This document shows positions 26,115 to 35,300 of a DNA stretch of 64,000 nt, piece by piece. The notes under the pieces were generated by a model. It worked only from the letters and a program-made list of their open reading frames with translations. It made no database searches and had not been told where the DNA came from. A program made the position numbers and the translations under genes. Position 1 is the first letter of the stretch; every line of letters starts with the position of its first letter. This DNA comes from Amycolatopsis sp. NBC_01480 (GTDB lineage: Bacteria; Actinomycetota; Actinomycetes; Mycobacteriales; Pseudonocardiaceae). The stretch spans positions 4,774,001 to 4,838,000 of the forward strand of contig NZ_CP109442.1 in the NCBI RefSeq assembly GCF_036227205.1, written 5' to 3'.

Positions 26115-26636
26115 TCAGGTGAGGATGACGGTGGGCGAGCCCAGGATCGCGGCGGCTTGGTCACCGGTGAGGGCGCCGTCCGCGGGCAGCACGGCGATGT
26201 CGATCTGCGGACAGCGTTGCGCCACCGCTTCGGCGACGTCAGGGGAGACGGTGCCGCCGCTGAGGTAGATGGCCGGAGTGTCCACACCGGACAGCACGAA
26301 GCCGGTGACCTCGCCGGGCCCGGGCTGCGCCGGGACGCCGGTGATCCGCAGCTCGCCGCCGTCGGGGCGGGGCAGGCTGAGGTGGTACCACGGCGGCAGC
26401 GCCCGGGCGGACCGGCCGAGCCGCTCGGTGCAGACCGAGGTGGTCAGCACGAGCGGCACCTGCGCCAGCAGCTCGTGGCCGTCCTGTGTGTCGCGGGACA
26501 GGAGCACCACGTCGATCGGGCCGGCGCCGATCGGGCCGGGTCGGCCGTCGGCCGGGTCGGTCAGCAGCCGCAGGCCGCCGACCCCGATCACCAGGGTGGG
26601 GCCGCCGATCAGCCGTACCGTTGTTGTGCTCCGCAT
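26115..26636 (-). CDS. MBL-fold (UlaG-like) protein with altered metal site
   Basis: 173 residues. The order VRLIGGPTLVIGVGGLRLLTDPADGRP, IDVVLLSRDTQDGHELL and ITGVPAQPGPGEVTGFVLSG is that of metallo-beta-lactamase-fold hydrolases of the UlaG/YtnP type. The metal motif, usually HxHxDH, reads SRDTQDGH, so only the last His and one Asp remain; the later His is also not seen. It may bind one metal or be inactive. It stands alone, 32 bases downstream of nothing on its own strand and divergent from the LysR gene at 26729. Confidence 0.65.
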   Translation of the reverse strand: MRSTTTVRLIGGPTLVIGVGGLRLLTDPADGRPGPIGAGPIDVVLLSRDTQDGHELLAQVPLVLTTSVCTERLGRSARALPPWYHLSLPRPDGGELRITGVPAQPGPGEVTGFVLSGVDTPAIYLSGGTVSPDVAEAVAQRCPQIDIAVLPADGALTGDQAAAILGSPTVILT

Positions 26637-26728
26637 GGCTCGATCGTGGGCCGGGCCGGGGGTCGTCCGCCACGACCGGCTGGCTCTCTGGTGATAGGCC
26701 CAGCCTCCTACCGCGCTAAGCTGCGGGC

Positions 26729-27649
26729 ATGGAGCTGCGTCAGCTTCGCTACTTCGTGGCCGTCGCCGAGGAGCTGAACTTCGGCCGGGCGGCCAGCCGG
26801 CTGCTGATCGCCGGGCCCTCCCTGTCCCAGCAGATCAAGGCGCTGGAACGGGATCTCGGCGTGCGCCTGTTCGACCGCGACCGCCGCTCGGTCACCCTCA
26901 CCGAATACGGCGCGGCGCTGCTGCCGAAGACCCGGGCGCTGCTGGCGCAGGCGGACGAGCTGGCCCGGTCCGCGTCGGGCATGGCCGCGAGCGAGCCGGT
27001 GCGGCTCGGTTACGTCAACTGGCGGCCCGCGGACCTGCTCGCGCGGGTGTCCGGGGTGGCGCAGGTGCACGTGGACACTTGGGTCCTGCCGTCGCACGCG
27101 CAGGCGAGGCGGGTCGCCGAGCACACCATCGACCTGGCGATCTGCTGGGTGCGGACGGGCGACCTGGCGGAGTACGACCTGCGAGCGCGGCTGATCGGCG
27201 CGGACCGCCTCTACGCGATCGGCGCCGGCACCGCCGAGGTCCGCGCCAAGGACACCGTTGTGCTCGTCGACGCCGACACGGTCAGCTGGGAATCGTGGAA
27301 CGTGTACGCCGAGGAGTTCGCCCGCGACACCGGCGCGCGCGTCGTCCGCATCGACGACGGCGGCATCACCGGCCCGGCGTTTTTCGACCACGTGCGCCGG
27401 CTGGGCCGCCCGGTGGTCAACTCGCCGAAGGGTCAGACCACGCCGCTGCCCCCGGACCTGTCGCAGCGCCCGATCGTCGCCCCGTCGCCGTTCTGGACCT
27501 GGTCCCTGGTCTCACGCCGAGCCGAGGCCCGCCCCGCCGTCCAAGCCACCGTCGACGCCCTGACCCGCGGCGTCGGCTCCCTCGGCCTGGACGCCCCCAC
27601 CGCCTGGCTTCCGGCCGAGGATCCGCACCGGCCGGCGGAGGTGTCCTGA
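26729..27649 (+). CDS. LysR-family transcriptional regulator
   Basis: 306 residues. The N-terminal winged helix [53 protein letters not shown] is textbook LysR. The rest is the periplasmic-binding-protein-like effector domain, somewhat degenerate after residue 90. It is divergent from the MBL-fold gene with 92 bases between, so it probably controls that gene and the SDR operon beyond. The ligand is unknown. Confidence 0.93.
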   Translation: MELRQLRYFVAVAEELNFGRAASRLLIAGPSLSQQIKALERDLGVRLFDRDRRSVTLTEYGAALLPKTRALLAQADELARSASGMAASEPVRLGYVNWRPADLLARVSGVAQVHVDTWVLPSHAQARRVAEHTIDLAICWVRTGDLAEYDLRARLIGADRLYAIGAGTAEVRAKDTVVLVDADTVSWESWNVYAEEFARDTGARVVRIDDGGITGPAFFDHVRRLGRPVVNSPKGQTTPLPPDLSQRPIVAPSPFWTWSLVSRRAEARPAVQATVDALTRGVGSLGLDAPTAWLPAEDPHRPAEVS

Positions 27650-27695
27650 TTGGACAGTGTTGGAGCTCTGCGTCACCCAAGGCACCTGATCGGGC

Positions 27696-27911
27696 GTGTG
27701 GGATGAAATGGATCGAAGATCCGCTCAAGAAGCGGATCCACTGGGCGTCGGTCGTACTGCCGTAGCCGGATTCATCGCGTGGGGCCTGATCGCCGGCGAC
27801 TTTCGCTGGGCGTGGGTATCCTTCGCGGTCTTCTACTTCATCCGGATCGAGTCCTTTGTGTATCTGAACAGGCGCGAAAAGAAGCGCCGAGCACCCGGCG
27901 ACAATCTGTGA
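27696..27911 (+). CDS. Small membrane protein, possibly frameshifted
   Basis: The 71-residue frame has a hydrophobic middle (AVAGFIAWGLIAGDF, then WVSFAVFYFIRIESFVYL) followed by RREKKRR, a typical inner-membrane pattern. The start is odd: the first 20 residues are unlike a membrane protein, while another frame from ATG 27705 reads MKWIEDPLKKRIHWASVVLP before stopping at 27763. Joining the two frames near 27760 would give a better protein. So this may be a small gene broken by a one-base change. Confidence 0.35.
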   Translation: MWDEMDRRSAQEADPLGVGRTAVAGFIAWGLIAGDFRWAWVSFAVFYFIRIESFVYLNRREKKRRAPGDNL

Positions 27912-28022
27912 TCACGAGTTGATGGTCGGGCGGATGATGTCGTTGTTCTCGTTGACAACCAGGGCCGCCTGGCGGCTGAGTCCAGCCCGTTTGAGAAGCT
28001 GGTCTCGTGGTTGCTGCGGGCA

Positions 28023-28069
28023 GCGGATGACGCTTCCGCTGCGCTGAGTGCAGCGGAAGCGTCATCCGC
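28023..28069. repeat. Inverted-repeat element, copy 3 of 3
   Basis: GCGGATGACGCTTCCGCTG (28023-28041) and its exact complement (28051-28069) form 19-bp arms with a 9-base loop, the longest of the three copies. The left flank GGGCAGC and right flank ACACCGAGCCGG match copy 2. The sequence right after it is the tail of a VOC-family gene with no front part, so the element may mark a deletion junction. Confidence 0.85.
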
Positions 28070-28072
28070 CAC

Positions 28073-28185
28073 ACCGAGCCGGCCTGCATCGCTGCACCCG
28101 GGTGACCGAGGTCGAAGCCGGCGCCGCTCGCTGGACCACTTTCCGTGATCCCGAGGGCAACGAGTTCGACTTGGTCGCCGGGTGA
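28073..28185 (+). pseudogene. Tail of a VOC/glyoxalase-family gene
   Basis: The frame ending at TGA 28183-28185 reads ARWTTFRDPEGNEFDLVAG, the last strand of vicinal-oxygen-chelate proteins with the metal-binding Glu. The frame is open leftward only to the inverted repeat and has no fold-size partner. About 35 residues remain of an expected 120 or more. Confidence 0.55.
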
Positions 28186-28197
28186 AACCCAGGCCGC

Positions 28198-28404
28198 TCA
28201 GCGCTTGTCCGCGGCGTCGGCGGTGAAGATGCCGGTCTCCAGGAAGACCCGCCACTCGGCGGGGGACGCACTCTGCCTGGCGCGATAGGCGGCGGCCCGG
28301 ACGTGCGTGCCGGCCGTCGCCTTGGTCCAGATTTCGCGGACCGGCGGGCCCTCCGGTCCTCCCCGGACCACGACGATCGAGGCCTGGCCGAGTCCCTCAA
28401 CCAC
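28198..28404 (-). CDS. Small hypothetical protein
   Basis: A 68-residue frame from GTG 28404 that starts IVVVRGGPEGPPVREIW and ends SPAEWRVFLETGIFTADAADKR. I recognise no domain. It lies 25 bases downstream of the TetR gene on the same strand and may be cotranscribed, or it may be the remnant of a longer gene. No RBS is clear. Confidence 0.3.
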   Translation of the reverse strand: MVEGLGQASIVVVRGGPEGPPVREIWTKATAGTHVRAAAYRARQSASPAEWRVFLETGIFTADAADKR

Positions 28405-28429
28405 TGGTTGGGCCAGCCGCGGTGACCGG

Positions 28430-29002
28430 TCAGCCCTTGCGCATGCGCAGGATCAACGCGACCGCGTCCTCCGAATGGACGCCGGGAGTCAGGACTTCCT
28501 GGAGGAGCAGCCCACGAATCGCGGCGACGGCGACAGTGGCCATCGTCAGCGCTTCCTTGGCGCCGAACCCTTCGCGTTCCGCGAGCGAGGCCAGCATCTT
28601 CGTCAGGTCGTCGAGCGAGTCGATGAACTCGCGAAAGTCCTCCGGGCGGTACGCGGCCAGCCCGACGACGTGGAAGAAGCCACGGATCCGCGAGAGCTGT
28701 TCGGGACGGGTGTAGGCCCGCCAGATCGCCCTGACGAGGTCGTCGAAGGTGCCCTGTTCGGCGGTCTTGAAAAGCGCCTTGTTGTCACGGGATCGCTGGG
28801 CTTCGAGCATGGCGGCCAAGACCCCCGAGAGCGACCCGAAGTGGTACCGCAGCAGGGCGTGGCTGGTCTCGGCCCGGGCGGCGATCTCGCGGAGCGACAC
28901 CTCCGGCGAGGGAAGGGCCTCGTCGAAGGCGTCGAGGAGCCGGGCCAGCAGGCGCTCGCGGGCGTCGCCCTTGCGTTCCGAGCTTGACAGGATCACTCCC
29001 AC
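28430..29002 (-). CDS. TetR-family transcriptional regulator
   Basis: 190 residues from GTG 29002. The DNA-binding part reads ARERLLARLLDAFDEA, then SLREIAARAETSHALLRYHFGSLSGVLAAML, a TetR helix-turn-helix ending in the YHFGS motif. The C-terminal helices form the ligand and dimer domain. It is divergent from the amidohydrolase at 29055 with 52 bases between (AT-rich, TTTATCCATTGGAAAAGAATAG) and most likely represses the amidohydrolase-esterase operon. Confidence 0.9.
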   Translation of the reverse strand: MGVILSSSERKGDARERLLARLLDAFDEALPSPEVSLREIAARAETSHALLRYHFGSLSGVLAAMLEAQRSRDNKALFKTAEQGTFDDLVRAIWRAYTRPEQLSRIRGFFHVVGLAAYRPEDFREFIDSLDDLTKMLASLAEREGFGAKEALTMATVAVAAIRGLLLQEVLTPGVHSEDAVALILRMRKG

Positions 29003-29054
29003 AGTTTATCCATTGGAAAAGAATAGTTGACGGCAGCGGTGGAGGGAACGGCTC

Positions 29055-30281
29055 GTGGGATGGTTTCAGGTGGTCGGCGCGTCGGTCGCCGACGGGTCGG
29101 GTCGCGATCCCGTCGACCTCGACGTCACGGTCGAAGACGGGCGGATCGCCCGGCTCGGCGCCTCCGATGCGCCCGGTGAGCGCCTGAACGCCGGGGGACT
29201 GACGATGACGCCCGGCCTGATCGACGCCCACGTCCACCTCGGGTTGTCGAGCCCGATCCAGCCGCAGTTCTCGTTCCAGCTCAGCGCCGCCGAGATCGCG
29301 GCGGACATCTTCGCCACGGCCGGCTCGGCGCTGGATGCCGGCTTCACGACCGTCCGCGACACCGGCGGGATCGACGGCGGCGTGGTCACCACGATCGCCA
29401 AGGGCAAGGTTCGGGGACCGCGGGTGCTGTCGTGCGGGCCGGTGCAATGCCAGACCGGCGGGCACGGCTACTACGGGGCCGACTGGGAACCGACCGAGCT
29501 GTGGAGCAGCCACCACATTCCGGGCCTGTGCGCGCTGTCGATGATGGCGGGCAACGCGGACGAGCTGCGGGGCAACGTGCGCGAGGCGTTTCGCCGCGGG
29601 GCTTCCTTCCTGAAGCTCTGCGTGACCGGCGGGGTGGTCGGCGCGCACGACCGGCTGAGCGACACCCAGTTCACTGTGGACGAGATCGCCGTCGCGGTCC
29701 AAGAAGCCGCGGCGCGGGGCACCTACGTCACCGTGCACGCCCACAACAACGAAGGCATCCGGAACGCGGTCGAGGCCGGGGTGCGCTGCGTCGAGCACGG
29801 CAGTGACCTCGACGAGTCCACGGCCGCCCTGATGGCCGCTCGCGACGTCGCCCTGGTGCCCACGTTCGCGGTCGTCGAGCAGCTGCTGCACGACACCGCC
29901 GGAGCCGGCCTCGGCGAGTCGACGCGCGATCGGGTGCTGGGCGTTCGTGAGCGGATGGTCTCGGCGCTCCATGCTGCCAAGGAAGCCGGGGTGCGGATCG
30001 GGCTGGGCTCCGATCTCATCGGCCCGGCGCAGGCCCGTCGAGGCGAGGAACTCAAGTTGCGCGCGGAGCTCGAGACGCCGATGGACGCGCTCGTGGCGGC
30101 CACGAAGACCAACGCCGAGATCCTCGGTCTGTCCGGCCAGGTGGGGGTCATCGCGCCCGGACTGCAGGCAGATTTTGTGCTCTGGAAGGGAAATCCGCTG
30201 GAGAATCCGAAGCTTTTCGCCGACCCCGCGAACGCCGCCGTCGTCGTCCAGGCCGGACGCATTGTGAAGGACCTGCGATGA
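29055..30281 (+). CDS. Metal-dependent amidohydrolase (imidazolonepropionase/prolidase-like)
   Basis: 408 residues; GTG 29055 follows GGTGGAGGGA. Metal-site motifs are PGLIDAHVHLG (first two His), FLKLCVTGG with the bridging Lys, VTVHAHNNEGI and CVEHGSDLD with further His, and GLGSDLIGPA with the final Asp. The end (GVIAPGLQADFVLWKGNP) is the usual beta-sandwich closure. Such enzymes hydrolyse cyclic amides or dipeptides. It overlaps the esterase-like gene by 4 bases and is divergent from a TetR regulator, so the substrate or product is probably the TetR ligand. Confidence 0.9.
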   Translation: MGWFQVVGASVADGSGRDPVDLDVTVEDGRIARLGASDAPGERLNAGGLTMTPGLIDAHVHLGLSSPIQPQFSFQLSAAEIAADIFATAGSALDAGFTTVRDTGGIDGGVVTTIAKGKVRGPRVLSCGPVQCQTGGHGYYGADWEPTELWSSHHIPGLCALSMMAGNADELRGNVREAFRRGASFLKLCVTGGVVGAHDRLSDTQFTVDEIAVAVQEAAARGTYVTVHAHNNEGIRNAVEAGVRCVEHGSDLDESTAALMAARDVALVPTFAVVEQLLHDTAGAGLGESTRDRVLGVRERMVSALHAAKEAGVRIGLGSDLIGPAQARRGEELKLRAELETPMDALVAATKTNAEILGLSGQVGVIAPGLQADFVLWKGNPLENPKLFADPANAAVVVQAGRIVKDLR

Positions 30282-31126
30282 GCGCCATGTGGCACGGCTG
30301 CCTTGCCGACACCGACTACTTCGAGATCCGCTCCGGCGCCGGGCGCGACTACGGCGTCTGGGTCACCACGCCACCGGGCTACGACCCCGCCACGACGCCG
30401 GCGCCCGCCGTGTATGTGCTCGACGGCAACTGGGCCGTCGGCCAGACGGCTCCGCTCATCGTCACCCAGCTGGACCCGATGCAGAAGATCCAGCCCTACC
30501 TCCAAGTCAGCGTCGGCTATGCGGGCGAGGAAGCGCAGCACTGGGCGCGGCTGCGCAACCGGGACCTCGTGCCACCCGGCGAGCCCATCGCCCCCGAGTT
30601 CGTCGACGCCGTGGAGATGGGCCTCGAAGCGGGCACGATGACCCGCGAAGCAGCCGACGCCTACCTCGCCGAACTACGCGAAACCCACGCCGACGCATTC
30701 CTGGACTTCCTCACCACCGACCTGCACCCGCGAATCGAACGCGACTACGGCACTGCCGCGAGCGGCCACGGCCTGTTCGGCTACTCCTACGGCGGGCTCT
30801 TCAGCCTCTACACCTGGCTCACCGGCAACCCGCTCTTCGAGACCATCGGCGCGGGCAGCCCCGGCGTCGCCAGCCCGGACAGCCAGGTTTTCGCCCAGCT
30901 CGAAGCGATGGGGGAGGACCAGTACGCCGCCAAACTCCACGTGACGGTCAACGAGCAAGAGCTGCTCGGAGACCTGGCCATCTACCAAAACCTCGCGAAG
31001 AACACGGCGAATCTCCTGCACCGCCTCACTTCACGCGACGTCACCAGTGCGGTCCTGCGCGAAACCCACGTGACCGGCTTGCAGGCCTCGTTCCTCAGCT
31101 ACCTCCGGACCTGCCGTGCCCGCTGA
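30278..31126 (+). CDS. Esterase of the alpha/beta-hydrolase (PF00756-like) family
   Basis: 282 residues. The family order is visible: FEIRSGAGRDYGVWVTTPPGYDP, AVYVLDGNW, the nucleophile in LFGYSYGGLFS, the strand leading to an acidic residue (LHVTVNEQELLGD), and the His in ETHVTGLQASFLSYL. This is the fold of IroE/Fes siderophore esterases and feruloyl esterases. No signal peptide is seen. It is translationally coupled to the amidohydrolase, so both probably act on the same imported compound. Confidence 0.85.
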   Translation: MSAMWHGCLADTDYFEIRSGAGRDYGVWVTTPPGYDPATTPAPAVYVLDGNWAVGQTAPLIVTQLDPMQKIQPYLQVSVGYAGEEAQHWARLRNRDLVPPGEPIAPEFVDAVEMGLEAGTMTREAADAYLAELRETHADAFLDFLTTDLHPRIERDYGTAASGHGLFGYSYGGLFSLYTWLTGNPLFETIGAGSPGVASPDSQVFAQLEAMGEDQYAAKLHVTVNEQELLGDLAIYQNLAKNTANLLHRLTSRDVTSAVLRETHVTGLQASFLSYLRTCRAR

Positions 31127-31418
31127 CCGTGAGCGCCGGCCGAGGCGCGTGCCACGGCCCCGGCCGACGCATCACTGAAGGAGCCGCGCCTGCCGGCGTT
31201 TGGCCAGCAATCCGCAGGCTGCGCCCAGCAGCACGGCAGTCCCGGCCGGGACCGGCATCGCGTTGCCCGCCTGCAGGTCGGCGAGGTCGAGGCCGCTGCC
31301 GGTGGCGCGCCGCCCCCGGCCGCCAAGCCCCAGCCCCATCACCACCATCGAGGGCAGAGCTGGAAGCCGATGGCCGATCGGGACTTTCCCTTGCCACGAT
31401 TGAGGAAACCGGCCTGAT
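31127..31418. other. Intergenic stretch with a possible very short membrane ORF
   Basis: The gap between the convergent esterase and ArsR-type genes is 292 bases. On the minus strand a frame of 58 codons (31352 to 31172) has a short hydrophobic run VPAGTAVLLGAACGLLAKRR near its end, which would suit a single membrane helix. There is no RBS and no partner, so I do not call a gene. Confidence 0.25.
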
Positions 31419-32204
31419 TCAGGCGGGCGTCAGAAGCGTCGTGCCGAGGGCGGTGAGGGTGTGGCGGACAGCGGTGCCGCAGCGCCGGGTCTCGACCAGG
31501 CCCGCCTGCCGGAGGATCGAAGCGTGGTAGCTCGCCGAGGCCACGGAGATGCCCGCGTGGTTGCCGAGTTCCGTGGTGGTGCTGCCGTGCACCGCGGCGG
31601 CCAGGACCTGGGCGCGGGTCGGCCCGAGCAGGGCCCGGAGCGAGGCGTGGACGCCGGGTGCGCCGGACCGCGGGCGGGCGGCCCATTTCTCGCCCGGAGC
31701 GATCGGGTAGAGCAGCACGAGCCGCTCGTCGGCGTCTGTGCTCAGCTGCGGGCCGTCCTGGCAGAAGAACGAGGGGGCCAGCCGGAGCCCGCGGCCGGCC
31801 GAGCGGACGTCGCGGTCGCCGGGCAGCTCCAGCACCGGGCGCCGCCACCGCACGTCCGGGTGCAGTCCGGACAGCAGCGCGCCCAGGCCGCCGGTCAGCA
31901 GGGTGGCCGACCGGACGGTCCGGTCCTCCTTGGCCCGCCGCTCGATCTCCGGCCAGTACGGCGAGATCGCCTCGTCGAAGTAGGCCTTCAACTCGCCGGA
32001 CCACCCGGGTGCCGAGTGCGTCCGGGCGGCCAGTTCTCGCACCGCCGGCTCGGGGATCCTCAGCTGCCGGCGCCAGCCCTCGAACGCGGCCGGCACCTCG
32101 CCCCGGGCGAGCATCCGCAGGCTCATCGCCGCTTCGCACCGCGGAGCGAGGCCGTCGGCGAGAGTGACGTTCTCCAGATCGGTGGCGGACAGGTGGACGC
32201 GCAT
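31419..32204 (-). CDS. ArsR-type winged-helix regulator (long form)
   Basis: ATG 32204 follows GAGGAGTG; 261 residues. The C-terminal part is the winged helix: RAQVLAAAVHGSTTTELGNHAGISVASASYHASILRQAGLVETRRCG at about 205-250. The N-terminal 190 residues are the DUF5937-like extension found in many actinobacterial regulators (LSATDLENVTLADGLAPRCEAAMSLR). Its target is not evident: it is divergent from the STAND-WD40 gene with 189 bases between, so it may control that gene. Confidence 0.85.
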   Translation of the reverse strand: MRVHLSATDLENVTLADGLAPRCEAAMSLRMLARGEVPAAFEGWRRQLRIPEPAVRELAARTHSAPGWSGELKAYFDEAISPYWPEIERRAKEDRTVRSATLLTGGLGALLSGLHPDVRWRRPVLELPGDRDVRSAGRGLRLAPSFFCQDGPQLSTDADERLVLLYPIAPGEKWAARPRSGAPGVHASLRALLGPTRAQVLAAAVHGSTTTELGNHAGISVASASYHASILRQAGLVETRRCGTAVRHTLTALGTTLLTPA

Positions 32205-32393
32205 GGCTCGTTCACTCCTCGTACGGTGATCCCGGTCCTGGGGGTTGATGCCGGGCCGGCGCGGGCGGCGGCCGCAGTACCCTGATCCCGGCTCGGCTTC
32301 GATCATGACCGGCACTCGGCGGGATGGGGTCGAATCAGCCGTCGCCTGTTCTCAGCCGAAGCCGGGAAACACCCGCTGACCAGGAGAGACCTC

Positions 32394-35300
32394 ATGGCCG
32401 AGTCTTCGGCGTTCGGGGCGGAGCTGCGTCGCATCCGCGCGGAGCGAGGGATCTCGCTCACCGGGCTCGCGAGCCTGACGTTCTACAGCAAGGGCTATCT
32501 GAGCAAGATCGAGACCGGCGCCAAGCCCGCGCTGCCCGACCTGGCGGCCCGGCTCGACGAAGCACTCGGCGCCCGCGGCCTGCTGATCGAACTGGCCGCC
32601 GCCGAGCAACGGCCGGTGTGCCCGTACCTCGGCCTCACCACCTTCAGCTCGGGCGACGCGGACTGGTTCTTCGGCCGCGAAGAGGCGACCGGTGACGTCC
32701 TGGCCCGGGTCGCCGACGCGCTCGGCAACCGGCGGCCGGTGGTCGTGGTCGGCCCGTCCGGGGTCGGCAAGTCCTCGCTCGTACGGGCGGGGCTGCTTCC
32801 CGCGCTCGCCCGCGACCACCTGCCCGGGTCGGCGGCCTGGCCGGTCGTGGTGCTGACGCCGACCGAGTCCCCCGTCGCCGAGCTGCGACGGCACGAAGCC
32901 GGGCTGGACGGCGAGGCCGAGCGCGTCGTGATCTTCGTCGACCAGTTCGAAGAACTGTTCACCCTGTGCGAGAGCGAGCCGGAGCGGCGCGAGTTCATCG
33001 GCCTGCTCACCCGGAAGGCCGCCGAGGAGGGCGCGCTGGTGGTGCTGACCCTGCGCGCCGACTTCTACGGCCAGTGCCTCGCCCATCCCGAGCTGCTCGA
33101 GGCCCTGGAGCTGAACCAGGTCACGGTGGGGCCGATGTCCGAGCCGCAGCTGCGGTCGGCGATCGAGAAGCCGGCCGAAGCCGCCGGGCTGACCCTGGAG
33201 CCCGGACTGATCGAGCTGCTGCTCGCCGACGTCGGGTCCAGCACGGCGGGCGCGCTTCCCCTGCTGTCCCACGCCCTGCGGGCGACCTGGGAAGAGCTCG
33301 AAGGCACCGTCCTGACCGTGGCCGGCTACCGGCGCACGGGCCGGATCGAGCACGCCGTCGCCTCCACCGCCGAGAAGGCGTACGGCGTGCTGGAACCCGG
33401 CGAGCGCGACGCCGCCCACGCCCTGCTCCTGCGCCTGGTGAACGTCGGCGATCACGAGCAGGACACCCGCCGTCCGGCCCAGCGCCAGTCCCTGCTGCAC
33501 CTGCGGCCCGCCGAAACCGGGGCGGCGCTGGAAGAGCTGGCTTCCGAACGGCTGCTGACCGTCGACGCCGACACCGTGACCATCACCCACGACGCGCTGC
33601 TGCACGCCTGGCCCCGCCTGCGCGGCTGGATCGACGCCGACCGCGCCGGGCTGCGCGTGCACCAGCAGCTCGCCGAGGCGACCGAGGCCTGGGCGGCCGA
33701 AGAGCGCGATCCCAGCCTGCTCTACCGGGGCCCGCGCCTGGCGTTCGCCTCGGATTGGGCGCGCCGGCACGAAAACCGGCTCAACACGGTGGAACGCGCC
33801 TTCCTCGAGGCGAGCGAGGCACTGCAGGAAACGGTGACGCGCAAGGAAAGGCGGCACACCCGCCGGCTTCGGCTGCTGGTGGCGGGCCTGGCGGTGCTGA
33901 TGGTGCTCGCCGCGGTGGCCACCACCATCGCGGTGTACCAGGGCAACGCCGCGAATCACCAGCGCGACATCGCCGTCTCCCGGCAGCTGGCCACCGAGGC
34001 GAACCAGCTGCGGCAGAACGATCCTTCGCTGGCCACCCAGCTCAGCCTCGCCGCGTACCGCGTCGCCGACACCGCGGAGGCGCGAGGCAGCCTGCTCAGC
34101 GCGTCCGGCACGACCTACGTGACGCGGTTCAAACCGCACCCGGGCACGATCACCGGACTGGCCTTCGACGACGCCGGCCGCACGATGATCACGACCGGGC
34201 TCGACGGCACCACCCGCTTCTTCGACGTCTCCGGACCGGGCACCCCGGTCGCGCACGCGGTGGTCCGGGCCGGGACCGAAACGGTCACCTCGCTGGCGTT
34301 CGCCGCAGGCCCCGGGCTGCTGGCCACCGCCGACGAGCCCGACGCGACCCGGCTCTGGTCGACGCGGTCGATCGACCACCCCGCGCTGCTCGCGAGCCTG
34401 CCGGGCGCCGGGCAGCCCACTGCGCTGGCACTCGACCCGGCCGGGGCGCGATTGGCCGTCGGCCACGACGACGGCGGGATCGACCTGTGGAACGTGGCCG
34501 ATCCCGCGCGGCCAGTGCGCCTCGCCACGCTCGTGACCGCGGGCAAGACCATCCGGAGCCTGGCGTTCGCCCCGAAAGCTCCGCTCCTGGCGAGCGGGGG
34601 CGACGACCTGACGGGCCGGCTCTGGGATCTGTCGGGGCCGGCCCCGCGCCCCGAATCGCTGTCCGTCCGCACCGCGCCGATCCGCGCCGCCGCGTTCAGC
34701 CCGGACGGCACGACGCTCGGGTTCGGCAGCGACGACCGCACCGTCGACCTGTGGACGGTCACCGATCCGGGCCACCCGGTCGCCAAGGCGACGCTGACCG
34801 GGCACGCGAACGCGATCGAGGGACTGGCGTTCAGCCCGGACGGGCGGACGGTCGCCACCGCGAGCGACGACCAGACGGTGCGGTTGTGGAACTCCGCGGA
34901 CGGGACGCCCCTGACCACGCTGTCGGAGCCCGCGCCCGCGCGCATGGCCGCGTTCTCCCCGGACGGCCGGTCGCTGGCGACCGGCGACGACCTCGGTGGC
35001 CTGTGGCTCTGGCACCTGCCGCCGCCCGTGCTGGTCGAACCGGACGGCGCCACGACCGTGGCCTACGACCCGCACCGGCCGCAGTTCGCCGTCGGTTCGG
35101 AGGACGGCCGGGTGCACCTGTGGTCGAGCACGGACCTGCACACCGTCGGTGTGCTCGCCGCCGGGGACAGCCAGATCAACGCGCTCGCCTACGATCCGCG
35201 CGGCCGGGTGCTGGCCGCCGGCGCGGACGACGGGACGATCCGGCTCTGGGACGTCTCGGACCCGGCCGCGCCCCGCGTGACGGCCACGACGAGCGGCTCG

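Noticed and set aside
31172..31352. 58-codon minus-strand frame with a hydrophobic end
   Set aside because: No RBS, no homologue that I know, and its front is Gly/Arg-rich; kept only as a note.
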